Shown here: positions 16,897 to 25,981 of the stretch, one piece after another
How the letters are laid out: every line of letters starts with the position of its first letter
How positions within the stretch are numbered: position 1 is the first letter of the stretch
Assembly (NCBI RefSeq): GCF_014192095.1
Contig: NZ_JACHXN010000025.1
Span: forward strand, 17,996-81,995
DNA from: Phyllobacterium trifolii
GTDB lineage: Bacteria; Pseudomonadota; Alphaproteobacteria; Rhizobiales; Rhizobiaceae
Reading direction: 5' to 3'
Length of the DNA: 64,000 nucleotides
Program-made: the position numbers and the translations under genes
Notes under the pieces: model-generated
What the model was told of the DNA's origin: nothing
Database searches by the model: none
The model's input: only the letters and a program-made list of their open reading frames with translations

Positions 16897-18222
16897 TCAG
16901 GTATTGGCGCTCTTCCCCACCAGGGGTCGTCCGACAGAGTGGTATTCCAGGCCAGAGCCTTCAAGGTCTTGCGCATTGAAGACATTGCGCAGATCGAACA
17001 GGAGTCTGCCGCTCATAAGTGTAGAGACCCGCTTGAGGTCGAGCGCACGATAGGCATTCCATTCGGTCAGCAACAATGTGATCCCTGCCCCGTCGACAGC
17101 TTCGTAGGCAGACTTGCACCAGGTGACATCGTGCAGGACAGACTCTGCGGCCTCGCGTGCCTCAGGATCGTGCGCTCGCACACTCAAACCCGCCTTCTGC
17201 AGGGCTGGAATAATATCGAGCGCCGGCGACTCGCGAATGTCGTCCGTGTTGGGCTTGAAGGCGATGCCAAGCACAGCAACGGATTTCGCCCCGGTCCGCC
17301 TTGCTGCTTCGATTACCCGCTCGGCCATGGAACGCTTGCGCTGTTCATTGACACTGACGACCTGCTCGATAAGAGTTTGAGGCGCATCCATCTTGCGTCC
17401 GGTCGCCGCATAGGCGCGTGTATCCTTCGGGAAACACGACCCGCCAAATCCCGGCCCCGCATGCAGGAATTTCGATCCAATGCGGTTGTCCATGCCGATG
17501 GCCCGCGCCACGTCTTGTACATTCCCTCCAGCCTTTTCGCAAAGGTCAGCCACCTCGTTGATGAAGGTGACCTTCATGGCCAGGAAGGCGTTGGCGGCAT
17601 ATTTGATGATCTCGGCATTTTCCAGGGTCGTGACGATCATCGGCGTTTCGCGCAGATAGAGCGGACGATAGACGCGCTTCATGGCCGCTGCACCGGCATC
17701 ATCATGAACGCCGACCACCACACGGTCTGGCCGCAGGAAATCTTCGACGGCCGAGCCTTCGCGCAGAAACTCCGGATTGGAGACCATGGAGAACGGCACG
17801 TCGGGCCGTGCCCTGGCGATACGGGCACGCACATCGGCGTTGGTGCCCACGACCACGGTGGACTTGATGACGATGACAGCATTGGGCTTCATCGCTGCAG
17901 CGATTTCATCGGCAGCCGCGTGGATATATTGCAGGTCGGCTTCACCATCGCCGCGCCGTGAGGGTGTACCGACAGCAACGAAGATAACGTCGGCATCGGC
18001 GACGGTCTCGGCGAGTTCAGTCGTGAATGTCAGGCGCCCGTCGCGCGCGTTGCGCACCAGCAGCTCATCGAGGCCTGGTTCGTAGATCGTAACCTCGCCA
18101 GCCCGCAACCGGTCGATAATCACCGGGTTTTTATCAACACAGGTAACCTGAAAGCCGAATTCGGCAAAGCAGACACCAGATACCAGACCGACATACCCGG
18201 TCCCGATCATCGCAATCTTCAT
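16897..18222 (-). CDS. UDP-glucose 6-dehydrogenase
   Basis: Oxidises UDP-glucose to UDP-glucuronate with two NAD, feeding exopolysaccharide and LPS uronic acids. The 441 residues carry the N-terminal Rossmann motif IGTGYVGLVSG, VAVGTPSRRGDGEADL, the central dimerisation helix region, the catalytic cysteine in GPGFGGSCFPKDT, and the C-terminal domain with LGIAFKPNTDDIRESP. The ATG at 18222 fits the family start (MKIAMIGTGYVG); a TTG four codons earlier is less likely. UDP-glucuronate is a precursor of UDP-galacturonate, so the gene may support the nearby lipid-sugar transfer genes, though this link is inferred. Commonly called ugd or rkpK in rhizobia. Confidence 0.93.
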   Translation of the reverse strand: MKIAMIGTGYVGLVSGVCFAEFGFQVTCVDKNPVIIDRLRAGEVTIYEPGLDELLVRNARDGRLTFTTELAETVADADVIFVAVGTPSRRGDGEADLQYIHAAADEIAAAMKPNAVIVIKSTVVVGTNADVRARIARARPDVPFSMVSNPEFLREGSAVEDFLRPDRVVVGVHDDAGAAAMKRVYRPLYLRETPMIVTTLENAEIIKYAANAFLAMKVTFINEVADLCEKAGGNVQDVARAIGMDNRIGSKFLHAGPGFGGSCFPKDTRAYAATGRKMDAPQTLIEQVVSVNEQRKRSMAERVIEAARRTGAKSVAVLGIAFKPNTDDIRESPALDIIPALQKAGLSVRAHDPEAREAAESVLHDVTWCKSAYEAVDGAGITLLLTEWNAYRALDLKRVSTLMSGRLLFDLRNVFNAQDLEGSGLEYHSVGRPLVGKSANT

Positions 18223-18304
18223 TGAACTGTCCAATCGTTATCTTAGCGGGAGGTTTCGCATATTCGCCCCGCCATGCCAATTTCAAGGTTGCTTTGAGGG
18301 TGCT

Positions 18305-19351
18305 TTACTTGCGCTGCGGCCCCTTGCGTTCAGCCGAGGCAGCCCAAAGATTGACGTTCGCATCAGTTGCATAGCTATCGATCTCGGCAAGCTCGGCATC
18401 AGTGAACGCGAGATTTTCGAGCGACTTGACGCAATCGATCACCTGCTGTGGCTTGCTGGCACCAATCAGCGCGGTGGTGATGCGACCCTTCCTCAAAACC
18501 CACGCGATTGCCATCTGCGCGAGTGTCTGGCCGCGTTTGGAAGCGATCTCATTGAGTGCACGAATATTGTCGATGTTACGCTCGTTGAGGAAATCCGGAT
18601 TGAGCGACTTGCCCTGTGCCGCACGGCTCTCTTCGGGCACACCCTTGAGATATTTGTCGGTCAGCATTCCTTGCGCCAATGGCGAGAATACGATGGAGCC
18701 GATGCCGAGATCTTCCAGCGCATCGATCAACCCGTCTTCCTCGATCCAGCGATTGATCATCGAATAACTTGGCTGATGGATAAGGCATGGCGTGCCAAGC
18801 TCTTCGAGAATAGCTGCCGCCTCGCGCGTCCGATGGGAGTTGTAGGATGAAATGCCGATATACTGGGCCCGGCCGGACCGCACGATTTGATCCAGCGCCA
18901 TCATCGTTTCTTCGAGCGGCGTATCGGGATCAAAACGATGCGAATAGAAAATGTCGACATAGTCGAGGCCCAGCCGCTTCAAGCTCTGATCACAACTGGC
19001 GATAACATATTTGCGGCTGCCCCATTCGCCATAAGGCCCGGGCCACATGTTGTAGCCCGCTTTGGACGAAATAATCAGCTCATCGCGATAACCCTTGAAG
19101 TCATTGCGTAAAATGTCACCAAATGCTTCTTCCGCAGAACCGGGAGGCGGACCATAATTATTGGCAAGATCGAAATGCGTGATGCCGAGGTCAAATGCTT
19201 GACGGCAGATCGCCTGCTTGACGTTGTGCGGGGTGTCGTTGCCAAAATTGTGCCAAAGCCCAAGAGAGATGGCCGGCAGCTTGAGTCCGCTCCTGCCGCA
19301 ACGGTTGTATTTCATGGTGTCGTAGCGCTTGGAGTCCGGTGTCCAGCTCAT
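18305..19351 (-). CDS. Aldo/keto reductase, L-glyceraldehyde-3-phosphate reductase type
   Basis: NADPH-dependent reductase of 348 residues very like E. coli YghZ/GpR. Matching segments include LPAISLGLWHNFG, HFDLANNYGPPPGSAEE (with the catalytic Asp and Tyr), SSKAGYNMWPGPYG with the catalytic lysine, and the histidine in IFYSHRFD. The cofactor segment IGASKPQQV is near the C terminus. Such enzymes detoxify L-glyceraldehyde 3-phosphate and methylglyoxal. The ATG at 19351, preceded by AGGA, gives the family N terminus (MSWTPDSKRYDTM); an in-frame ATG at 19375 is possible. It stands alone, 82 bases upstream of the UDP-glucose dehydrogenase start, and could share a transcript with it. Confidence 0.9.
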   Translation of the reverse strand: MSWTPDSKRYDTMKYNRCGRSGLKLPAISLGLWHNFGNDTPHNVKQAICRQAFDLGITHFDLANNYGPPPGSAEEAFGDILRNDFKGYRDELIISSKAGYNMWPGPYGEWGSRKYVIASCDQSLKRLGLDYVDIFYSHRFDPDTPLEETMMALDQIVRSGRAQYIGISSYNSHRTREAAAILEELGTPCLIHQPSYSMINRWIEEDGLIDALEDLGIGSIVFSPLAQGMLTDKYLKGVPEESRAAQGKSLNPDFLNERNIDNIRALNEIASKRGQTLAQMAIAWVLRKGRITTALIGASKPQQVIDCVKSLENLAFTDAELAEIDSYATDANVNLWAASAERKGPQRK

Positions 19352-19515
19352 GGTATTCGTCCTGCTCTTGTCCATACATTATTGAAGCGGGAGGCGACTC
19401 CACGCGCGCCGGACTATGCCCCATACGCATGGTGATGTCATGACATGAATTGGCTCGCGGTGTCGCAGATCACCCGACGAAGAGGGCCATTTGCCACAGT
19501 AGTGGACGGCGCGCC

Positions 19516-20517
19516 TTACCCCTTGATGATCTTTCCATCATTATCGAACCGGTAGGTCCGGCCGGCATCCGGAGTGGCATAGAGCACGCCGTCCACATCG
19601 TAATTGTGCTCGCCAAACAGGCGAACGGTCAGTGGGCCGAAATCAGTCTGGAGGTAAATGATTGTATCCGCGCCAAGATGTTCGACATGGATCACCGAGC
19701 CTTTCCATTCGCCCGATGTTTTGCTGACCTGAATGTGCTCTGGACGAATGCCGATAGTCTTCGCGCCGCTCTGGCCGAGCTTGCTTGCGTCGATCAGGTT
19801 CATTTGCGGTGACCCGATAAAACCGGCAACAAAGACTGTCTGCGGGGAATTGTAGAGCTCCATCGGTGAGCCAACCTGTTCAATCTTGCCCCGGTTCAAC
19901 ACTACAATCTTGTCGGCAAGTGTCATCGCCTCGACCTGATCATGTGTCACATAGATCATGGTTGCCTTGAGTTGCCGGTGCAGACGCGCGATCTCGATAC
20001 GCGTGTTGACACGTAGCGCAGCGTCGAGATTCGAGAGCGGTTCGTCGAAAAGAAACAATTGCGGTTCGCGAACGATGGCGCGGCCAATGGCGACACGCTG
20101 GCGCTGGCCACCGGACAGTTCCGCCGGGCGGCGTTCGAGGTAATCACCGAGCGACAGCATGTTCGAGGCGATCCCGATGCGCTCCTTGATTTCGTCTGAT
20201 GGCTTACCTGCCTGCTTCAAGCCGAGGCCCATGTTGTCACGAACGGAAAGGTGCGGGTAGAGCGCATAGGTCTGGAAAACCATGGCAATGCCGCGTTTCG
20301 CAGGCGGCGTGTTGTTGACCTTTTTCCCGTCGATCAGGATATCGCCTGATGTTGCATCCTCGAGTCCCGCGATCACCCGCAGCAGTGTGGATTTGCCGCA
20401 ACCGGAGGGTCCGACAAAAATCACGAACTCGCCATCCTTGACCTCAAGGTCGATGCCTTTGAGCACATCGACCTGACCGAAGGACTTGCGGATATTTTCA
20501 ATCTTCAAAGAACCCAA
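19516..20517 (-). CDS. CUT1 sugar ABC transporter ATP-binding protein (MalK/UgpC type)
   Basis: Energy-coupling subunit of 333 residues. It has Walker [11 protein letters not shown]-loop FQTYALYPH, signature LSGGQRQR, Walker [13 protein letters not shown] and the switch histidine in [12 protein letters not shown]-terminal OB-type regulatory domain begins at about residue 240 ([10 protein letters not shown]). The frame runs upstream to 20670, but the protein family starts with [14 protein letters not shown], so the TTG at 20517 is chosen, with a weak GGGA upstream. It is the last gene of the murQ operon, after the oxidoreductase. With the two permeases and binding protein it completes an importer predicted to carry N-acetylated amino sugars. 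Confidence 0.9.
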   Translation of the reverse strand: MGSLKIENIRKSFGQVDVLKGIDLEVKDGEFVIFVGPSGCGKSTLLRVIAGLEDATSGDILIDGKKVNNTPPAKRGIAMVFQTYALYPHLSVRDNMGLGLKQAGKPSDEIKERIGIASNMLSLGDYLERRPAELSGGQRQRVAIGRAIVREPQLFLFDEPLSNLDAALRVNTRIEIARLHRQLKATMIYVTHDQVEAMTLADKIVVLNRGKIEQVGSPMELYNSPQTVFVAGFIGSPQMNLIDASKLGQSGAKTIGIRPEHIQVSKTSGEWKGSVIHVEHLGADTIIYLQTDFGPLTVRLFGEHNYDVDGVLYATPDAGRTYRFDNDGKIIKG

Positions 20518-20545
20518 TGTCTTGTTCCCGTTTCTTGATTCAAAT

Positions 20546-21607
20546 TCATAGATTAACTGGTTGACCCGTCCGCACGCTTTCATCTGCTGCCAGGCAGACG
20601 CTGAGCGAACGCACGGCGTCCTGCATGTGGCGGTCGAGGTCGAGATCTTCGCGGATAGCCTTGAGGACAAACGCCTGCTCCAGATCGCAGAGCTCCTGAT
20701 GTCCAGGTTCGCCAGCCATACTCAAAAGCTCGTCGGGCTTTGCGAAGCGGCCATCCGGTCCAAGCTTTGCCGAGTGCAGACGAATAGTCGACGTTTTGGT
20801 GTGAGAGTCGATGTCATCCGATTTGGCGTTTTGGTCCATGACGATGGAAACGCAACCATTTGGCGAAATCACATCTTTAACGAAAAAGGCCGTCTCAGAC
20901 ATCATCGGGCCCCATCCGGCCTCATACCAGCCAACGGTATTGTCATCGAACAGCACTTGCAGGTGTCCGTAGTTATACATGGCCGGATCGATCTCATCGG
21001 TGAGACGTACGCCCATGCCGCGCACCTGAACCGGCTTGGCGTCGGTGATCTGCAGCATCACATCGAGATAATGAACGCCACAATCGACGATCGGCGATGT
21101 GGTCTTCATCAGCGATTTGTGCGTTTCCCATGTCTGACCGCTCGATTGCTGGTTCAGGTTCATGCGGAAAACGTAAGGACCGCCGAGCTTGCGGGCCTCT
21201 TCGATAAGCCGCATCCACGACGGATGGTGCCGAAGAATGTAACCGACCACAAGTTTGCGGCCGTGCTTCCTGGCGGCAGCAACGACCCGCTCGGCATCGG
21301 CCACCGTCGTAGCTAACGGCTTTTCGACGAAGACATCCGCGCCCGCTTCCATGGCAGCAACCGCATAGTCTGCATGACTGTCGGAATACGTATTGATGGA
21401 AACGAGGTCAGGCTTCAACTCGGCGAGTGCCTCGTTGAAGGAGGGATGGATCGTGTAGGCGCCGAGTTCTTCCGGCAGGGGCACGACAGAGCGATTGACC
21501 AGCCCGACGATCTCGAAACCGGGATTATGGTGATAGGCGAGCGCATGGCTGCGGCCCATATTGCCGAGCCCCGCCACAAGAACCCGAACTGGCTTTTGAG
21601 CCATCAT
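20546..21607 (-). CDS. Gfo/Idh/MocA-family oxidoreductase
   Basis: NAD(P)-dependent sugar oxidoreductase of 353 residues. The Rossmann motif is [12 protein letters not shown] at about 10-21, and the family signature EKPLATT carries the catalytic lysine. The C-terminal domain begins with HHPSWMRL and contains the HYLDVMLQ strand typical of the group. The gene overlaps the upstream permease as ATGATG, so it is translationally coupled. Inside a murQ/ABC-transporter operon it probably modifies the imported sugar or a derivative, for example oxidising or epimerising an amino sugar. The exact reaction cannot be read from sequence, and no other enzyme in the pathway obviously requires it. Confidence 0.85.
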   Translation of the reverse strand: MMAQKPVRVLVAGLGNMGRSHALAYHHNPGFEIVGLVNRSVVPLPEELGAYTIHPSFNEALAELKPDLVSINTYSDSHADYAVAAMEAGADVFVEKPLATTVADAERVVAAARKHGRKLVVGYILRHHPSWMRLIEEARKLGGPYVFRMNLNQQSSGQTWETHKSLMKTTSPIVDCGVHYLDVMLQITDAKPVQVRGMGVRLTDEIDPAMYNYGHLQVLFDDNTVGWYEAGWGPMMSETAFFVKDVISPNGCVSIVMDQNAKSDDIDSHTKTSTIRLHSAKLGPDGRFAKPDELLSMAGEPGHQELCDLEQAFVLKAIREDLDLDRHMQDAVRSLSVCLAADESVRTGQPVNL

Positions 21608-22443
21608 TTGACCGCTCCCGAAGTGATGCCGCGGATCAACTGCCGCGAGAAGATAAGATAGAGAACGAGGACCGGAACGATCGCCAGCGTCAGCGCCGCG
21701 AGCACTGCGTTCCAGTTGGTCACGAACTGGCCAATAAACACTTGGCTACCGAGCGTCACGGTCTTGGTGGCGTCACTCGGCGCAAGGATGAGCGGAAACC
21801 ACAGATCATTCCAGATCGGGATCATCGTAAAGACGGCAACTGTCGCCATCGCCGGCCGCACAAGCGGCAGCACCAAGCGAAAGAAGATCGAATACTCCGA
21901 CAGGCCATCGATACGTCCGGCGTTCTTCAGATCATCCGAAACGGTCTGCATGAATTCGGTGAGAATGAAAACCGCGAGCGGCAGACCCTGAGCGGTGTAA
22001 ACAAGGATGAGCGCGGTGAGCGTGTTGACCAATCCCGCCGCGACCATGCCCTGCAAGATAGCAACGGTTCCCAAACGGATCGGGATCATGATGCCGAGCG
22101 CGAGGTAGAGTCCCATCAGCGTATTGCCGCGGAAGCGGTATTCCGACAGTGCAAAGGCCGCCATTGCTCCGAATAGCAGGACGAAGAAAATAGAGACACC
22201 GGTGACAATGAAGCTGTTCTGGAAATAAAGAACGAAATCACCCTGTCCAAGAACCGTCTGATAGCCGATGAGGCTGAATGTCGATGGTGTTGGCAGACCC
22301 AGTGGATCACGGAAGATCGAGCTCCGGTCCTTGAAGGAATTGATGACGGTCAGGAACACCGGAAACAACGCGATCAGCGTATAGATGATGAGCGCCAGAT
22401 GGACGAGACCGGTGCGGACGGGCGATGCTGTTGGCTTTGCCAT
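21604..22443 (-). CDS. CUT1 sugar ABC transporter permease (MalG type)
   Basis: Inner-membrane permease of 279 residues with six predicted helices. The EAA loop that docks the ATPase reads NAGRIDGLSEYSIFFRLVLPL at about 170-190, with the A-x-x-x-D-G spacing. The N terminus has the TINSFKDRS-like segment after helix 1 (here VINSFKDRSS), typical of MalG-type partners. It is 12 bases downstream of the MalF-type gene and overlaps the oxidoreductase by four bases. It forms the channel heterodimer with the 22456-23406 product. Substrate specificity lies with the binding protein, inferred to be N-acetylglucosamine, MurNAc or similar from the neighbouring murQ and nagA. Confidence 0.9.
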   Translation of the reverse strand: MAKPTASPVRTGLVHLALIIYTLIALFPVFLTVINSFKDRSSIFRDPLGLPTPSTFSLIGYQTVLGQGDFVLYFQNSFIVTGVSIFFVLLFGAMAAFALSEYRFRGNTLMGLYLALGIMIPIRLGTVAILQGMVAAGLVNTLTALILVYTAQGLPLAVFILTEFMQTVSDDLKNAGRIDGLSEYSIFFRLVLPLVRPAMATVAVFTMIPIWNDLWFPLILAPSDATKTVTLGSQVFIGQFVTNWNAVLAALTLAIVPVLVLYLIFSRQLIRGITSGAVK

Positions 22444-22455
22444 GGATCGCTGCTC

Positions 22456-23406
22456 CTAGAACTGGTAGCGGCGCATACGCCGCTGGATGGCAAAAAGGTA
22501 GAGGCAGACGCCTGACAGGATGATGAGGAACATCACTGTCGCGATGGTCGCACCCATAGATTTATCACCAATCTGCAACTGGAAACCGAAGAAGGTCCGG
22601 TAGAGCAAGGTACCTAGAATATCCGTCGCGCCGTCCGGACCCGCGAGTGCCCCCTGCACCGTATAAACCAGATCGAACGCGTTGAAATTACCGACGAAAG
22701 TCAGAATGGAAATGATGCCGATGGATGGTAGGATCAGCGGCAGCTTGATCTTCCAGAACTGGCTCCATCCGGTCACGCCATCGCATTCGGCCGCCTCAAG
22801 AACTTCTTCGGGAATGTTGAGCATTGCCGCATAGATCAGCATCATCGGGATGCCGACATATTGCCAGACTGAGATCAGCGACACGGCAATCAGCGCACTA
22901 CCCGGCTTACCGAGCCATGGCGAAAAGAGAGATTTCAACCCGACCAGATCGAGCAGGAAAGGCGAAACGCCCCATATTGGCGACAGGATGAGCTTCCAGA
23001 TAAAGCCAACGATCACGAAGGATAGAAGCGTCGGCAGGAACATCGCCGTGCGATAGAAAGCACCAAAGCGCAGCTTCGGCACGGACAGCAACGCGGCAAG
23101 CGCCACACCGATGGGGTTCTGCACCAGCATATGGATCAGGAAGAAAACGAAGTTGTTACGGAGCGCATTCCAGAAACTGGCGGCCCAACGCGGATCGCCG
23201 AAAAGCACCTGGAAATTGCCGAAGCCGACGAAGAAGCTCTGGTTGTCTTTGACGTTGAACAGGGAAAGCCGCAACGTTTCGATGAGCGGCAGGATCATCA
23301 CAGCCGTATAGACGAGCAAGGCGGGGGCCAAAAACACCAGAATGTGCCAGCGCCGACGGTGTCTGTCCTCAGCTCGATCGATCGATACTTCTGCGACTGT
23401 AGTCAT
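22456..23406 (-). CDS. CUT1 sugar ABC transporter permease (MalF type)
   Basis: Inner-membrane permease of 316 residues. The first helix, LVFLAPALLVYTAVMILPL, is the usual MalF-type start and is followed by a periplasmic FVGFGNFQVLFGD segment. The EAA loop is LEAAECDGVTGWSQFWKI at about 205-222. Six helices are expected. It lies downstream of the binding-protein gene and is separated from it by about 150 bases with a strong stem-loop, an arrangement that commonly gives more binding protein than permease. The C terminus is short and basic (RRMRRYQF). Confidence 0.9.
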   Translation of the reverse strand: MTTVAEVSIDRAEDRHRRRWHILVFLAPALLVYTAVMILPLIETLRLSLFNVKDNQSFFVGFGNFQVLFGDPRWAASFWNALRNNFVFFLIHMLVQNPIGVALAALLSVPKLRFGAFYRTAMFLPTLLSFVIVGFIWKLILSPIWGVSPFLLDLVGLKSLFSPWLGKPGSALIAVSLISVWQYVGIPMMLIYAAMLNIPEEVLEAAECDGVTGWSQFWKIKLPLILPSIGIISILTFVGNFNAFDLVYTVQGALAGPDGATDILGTLLYRTFFGFQLQIGDKSMGATIATVMFLIILSGVCLYLFAIQRRMRRYQF

Positions 23407-23514
23407 TAAATCCGGGACCCCTGCTTTTGATTTTTTGGTCGTGCATAACGCGGCGCACGACTGCCGTTTTTAGCAATGATAGCGCAACGGCGTGCCTTGC
23501 GCCCGGATAAAGAA

Positions 23515-23548
23515 ATAGCCGGGACGATCACGAGAACGTCCCGGCTAT
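23515..23548 (-). terminator. Intra-operon stem-loop after the binding-protein gene
   Basis: ATAGCCGGGACG and CGTCCCGGCTAT form a perfect 12-bp stem around a 10-base loop, followed on the minus strand by TTTCTTT. It starts eight bases after the binding-protein stop. It probably acts as a partial terminator or 3'-end stabiliser, raising binding protein over permease. Confidence 0.75.
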
Positions 23549-23555
23549 CGATCAC

Positions 23556-24815
23556 TTACTTGGCAGGCTTGTACCAGCTGTCGAGACCATCCTGCAGCTT
23601 CTTGGCTGCAGCTTCTGGCGTGTCGGTGCCGTTGATGACGTTGGCCGATTCAACCCACGTTTCGTTCTCAAGGTTTGGCGTACCGCGCGACAGGATCTGA
23701 TAGGTCGAACGGATCGTCGGCTTGCACTTCTCGCGCCATGAAACGAATTCCTGCGCCAGCGGATCCTGCATCTTCACCGGTGTTGAGTTCAGGCTGAAGA
23801 AACCCGGCAGCGCGTTGGCGTAGATCTCTGCAAATTCCGGCGAAGCAACCCAGTCCAGGAACTTCTTGGCTTCTTCTGCATGGGCGCTCTTGGCATTGAG
23901 ACCGACGCCGATGTCGTTGTGGTCGGAAATGTAGCAGGCGTCACCGGCATTTTTCACAGGTGGCGGGAATGCTCCCATCTTGAACTGAGCCTGGGTATTG
24001 AACAGACCGATTTCCCACGAACCGGCTGGATAAATCGCAGCACGTCCGAGAGTGAAGAGATTTTGGCTGTCCGGATAGGTCTGGGCTTCAAAACCATCGC
24101 CGAGATAATCCCTCCACTTGAGAAGAACCTTGTAGGGTTCGACCCAATCAGCGTCGGTCAGCTTCTCTTCGCCCTTGATCAGCTTGGCGCGGCCTTCTTC
24201 GCCTTTCCAGTAGGTCGGTCCGATATTCTGGTAACCCATAGTCGCGGCTTCCCAGAGATCCTTTGTACCCATGGCCATCGGAATATAGGTTCCGTCAGCC
24301 TTGATCTTGTCGAGCGCGGCGAAAAACTCGGCTTCCGTGGTGGGAATAGCAATACCGAGCTTGTCAAAGGCATCCTTGTTGTAGATGAAGCCGTGGATAA
24401 CCGAAGCCATTGGCACGCAGAACGTGTCCTTGCCATCGTCGGTCGTCCAGGCGGACTTTGCTACATCCGAGAAGTTCTTCATGCCCGGAAGATCATTCAG
24501 GCTCGCCAGATTGCCGCGCTTGAACTGCTCCAGCGATTTGTCGAAAGGACGGCAGGTAATAATGTCGCCGGCACTGCCCGCATCGAAGCGTGCACCAAGC
24601 GCAGCATCATATTCCGTCGGAGGCGTCGGAGCGAACTTCACCTTGATGCCGGGGTTCTTGGCTTCGAAAGCTGGAATAAGCTTTTCCTGCCAGACGGCCA
24701 GATCGTCGGTACGCCAGCTTTCGAGCGTCAGCGTGGTATCGGCGGCATGGGCAAAACCGGCCGTAGCCAGAATGCTTGTCGCCATAAGTAATGTTTTTAA
24801 AGTCGTGCTTCCCAT
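23556..24815 (-). CDS. CUT1 sugar ABC transporter substrate-binding protein
   Basis: Periplasmic binding protein of 419 residues. It has a signal peptide (MGSTTLKTLLMATSILATAG, then cleavage near AHA-AD) and the type 1 extracellular solute-binding fold: TLTLESWRTDDLAVW at the mature N terminus, FAPTPPTEYDAAL, and a later AIYPAGSWEIG segment common to CUT1 proteins. The ATG at 24815 is preferred, with GGAG eight bases ahead, over an upstream in-frame start at 24833. It follows murQ by 54 bases. Sequence alone does not define the ligand; the flanking murQ and nag genes point to N-acetylglucosamine, MurNAc or muropeptide sugars. Confidence 0.9.
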   Translation of the reverse strand: MGSTTLKTLLMATSILATAGFAHAADTTLTLESWRTDDLAVWQEKLIPAFEAKNPGIKVKFAPTPPTEYDAALGARFDAGSAGDIITCRPFDKSLEQFKRGNLASLNDLPGMKNFSDVAKSAWTTDDGKDTFCVPMASVIHGFIYNKDAFDKLGIAIPTTEAEFFAALDKIKADGTYIPMAMGTKDLWEAATMGYQNIGPTYWKGEEGRAKLIKGEEKLTDADWVEPYKVLLKWRDYLGDGFEAQTYPDSQNLFTLGRAAIYPAGSWEIGLFNTQAQFKMGAFPPPVKNAGDACYISDHNDIGVGLNAKSAHAEEAKKFLDWVASPEFAEIYANALPGFFSLNSTPVKMQDPLAQEFVSWREKCKPTIRSTYQILSRGTPNLENETWVESANVINGTDTPEAAAKKLQDGLDSWYKPAK

Positions 24816-24869
24816 TTTAGTCTCCTGTTGCACCCTTTTGAGCAGTGCCGTTAATGAGAGCCCCGGTTC

Positions 24870-25781
24870 CTAGCGAGAACCATGACTCTCTTTGAGTTCC
24901 GAAAGCGCCGGGCGAAGCCTCTGTTGATTGCTTTCGAGAAGGTCTGATGCATTTTCAGCGCTCGTTGCTCCAGCGGCGAGCAGGATCGCTGACTTGACCG
25001 AGCCGCCACTGGCTTCGAGCAATTTTGCTGCGTCGTCCACATCGCAAGCGCTGATCGCCGATACGATGCGCGCTGCGCGCTCGCGCAGTTTGATATTGTC
25101 CGCGACGAGATTGACCATGTACCCGTCATGCACGTGCCCGAGCCGGATGGCCATCAAAGTGGACAACAGATTGAGCGCGATTTTCTGCGCGGTGCCTGCC
25201 CCCATTCGTGTTGAGCCCGCCACCATTTCCGCCGGTGTTTCCAGCGCAATCGCTACGTCCGCCTTTTCAAACATCGGAACGTCGGGATTATTGGCAATCG
25301 AGACGATCTTGAGTCCGCGCTTCTTCGCTTCGTCGATTGCGGCGAGTGCATAGGGCGTTGTGCCGCTAGCGGAAATTGCAATCAGGCAGTCACCGGCCAT
25401 CAACCCTGCAGCCGCAATATCTCTCGCGGCTTGGCTCACATCATCTTCGTAAGTGCCAGCCAACCGGTTGAGACTGGCGACACCACCAGCAAACAGAATG
25501 ACGACGCGGTCGGGAGCAATGCCGTAAGTACCGGGTAATTCCAGCGCATCCGCCATGGCCATCAGGCCCGAACTGCCCGCGGCGGCATAAGCGAGACGTC
25601 CACCCGACGCGAGCGTGTCGGCAGCAAGCAGGGAGGCTTTTGCAATGGAATCCCTGGCGCGCGCAACCGAAGCTGCAGCCTCAAGCTGTGCTTCATGCAG
25701 CAACCGCAAAATATCTTCTGGCGACTTCTCGTCCAGTCCCAATGCGTTCTCGTTGCGCTGCTCGGTGCGGGTTAGTGCCAC
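24870..25781 (-). CDS. murQ: N-acetylmuramic acid 6-phosphate etherase
   Basis: MurQ removes D-lactate from MurNAc-6-phosphate and yields GlcNAc-6-phosphate. The 303 residues contain one SIS domain. Family marks are TEQRN at the N terminus, AAGSSGLMAMADALELPGTYG with the catalytic glutamate, AISASGTTPYALAA for phosphate binding, and AGSTRMGAGTAQK. A C-terminal helical domain follows. The start is a GTG with GAGGAG seven bases ahead. It is first in an operon with the CUT1 transporter and oxidoreductase, and divergent from the kinase/nagA operon; between them lie matching 18-bp motifs that may bind the GntR regulator. Confidence 0.92.
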   Translation of the reverse strand: MALTRTEQRNENALGLDEKSPEDILRLLHEAQLEAAASVARARDSIAKASLLAADTLASGGRLAYAAAGSSGLMAMADALELPGTYGIAPDRVVILFAGGVASLNRLAGTYEDDVSQAARDIAAAGLMAGDCLIAISASGTTPYALAAIDEAKKRGLKIVSIANNPDVPMFEKADVAIALETPAEMVAGSTRMGAGTAQKIALNLLSTLMAIRLGHVHDGYMVNLVADNIKLRERAARIVSAISACDVDDAAKLLEASGGSVKSAILLAAGATSAENASDLLESNQQRLRPALSELKESHGSR

Positions 25782-25805
25782 TGCTCACTCCTCGTTCCGA
25801 TAATT

Positions 25806-25823
25806 AATGCCAAAAAAATACCA
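25806..25823 (-). promoter_or_regulatory. 18-bp operator-like motif on the murQ side
   Basis: Read on the minus strand it is TGGTATTTTTTTGGCATT, two TGGYATT half-words in tandem. It matches the motif at 25940-25957 on the other strand at 16 of 18 positions. It lies about 25 bases upstream of the murQ start, within the probable promoter. Confidence 0.55.
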
Positions 25824-25939
25824 CTTGTCCAGCAATTCCTTAAAAAATTTACACGATGATTTGGGGCAATGGATTTTTATTCAATAATTTCAACGAGATT
25901 GAGAAAAACCCGACGAGACACAAATTAACGCTTGGCTAT

Positions 25940-25957
25940 TGGTATTTTATTGGTATT
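25940..25957 (+). promoter_or_regulatory. 18-bp operator-like motif on the kinase side
   Basis: TGGTATTTTATTGGTATT contains two direct copies of TGGTATT, 11 bases apart. The same motif occurs inverted before murQ. A site of this kind in the divergent promoter of an amino-sugar cluster with its own GntR gene is a good candidate operator. Confidence 0.55.
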
Positions 25958-25981
25958 CTGAATGCTGGAGGACGATTGAAC

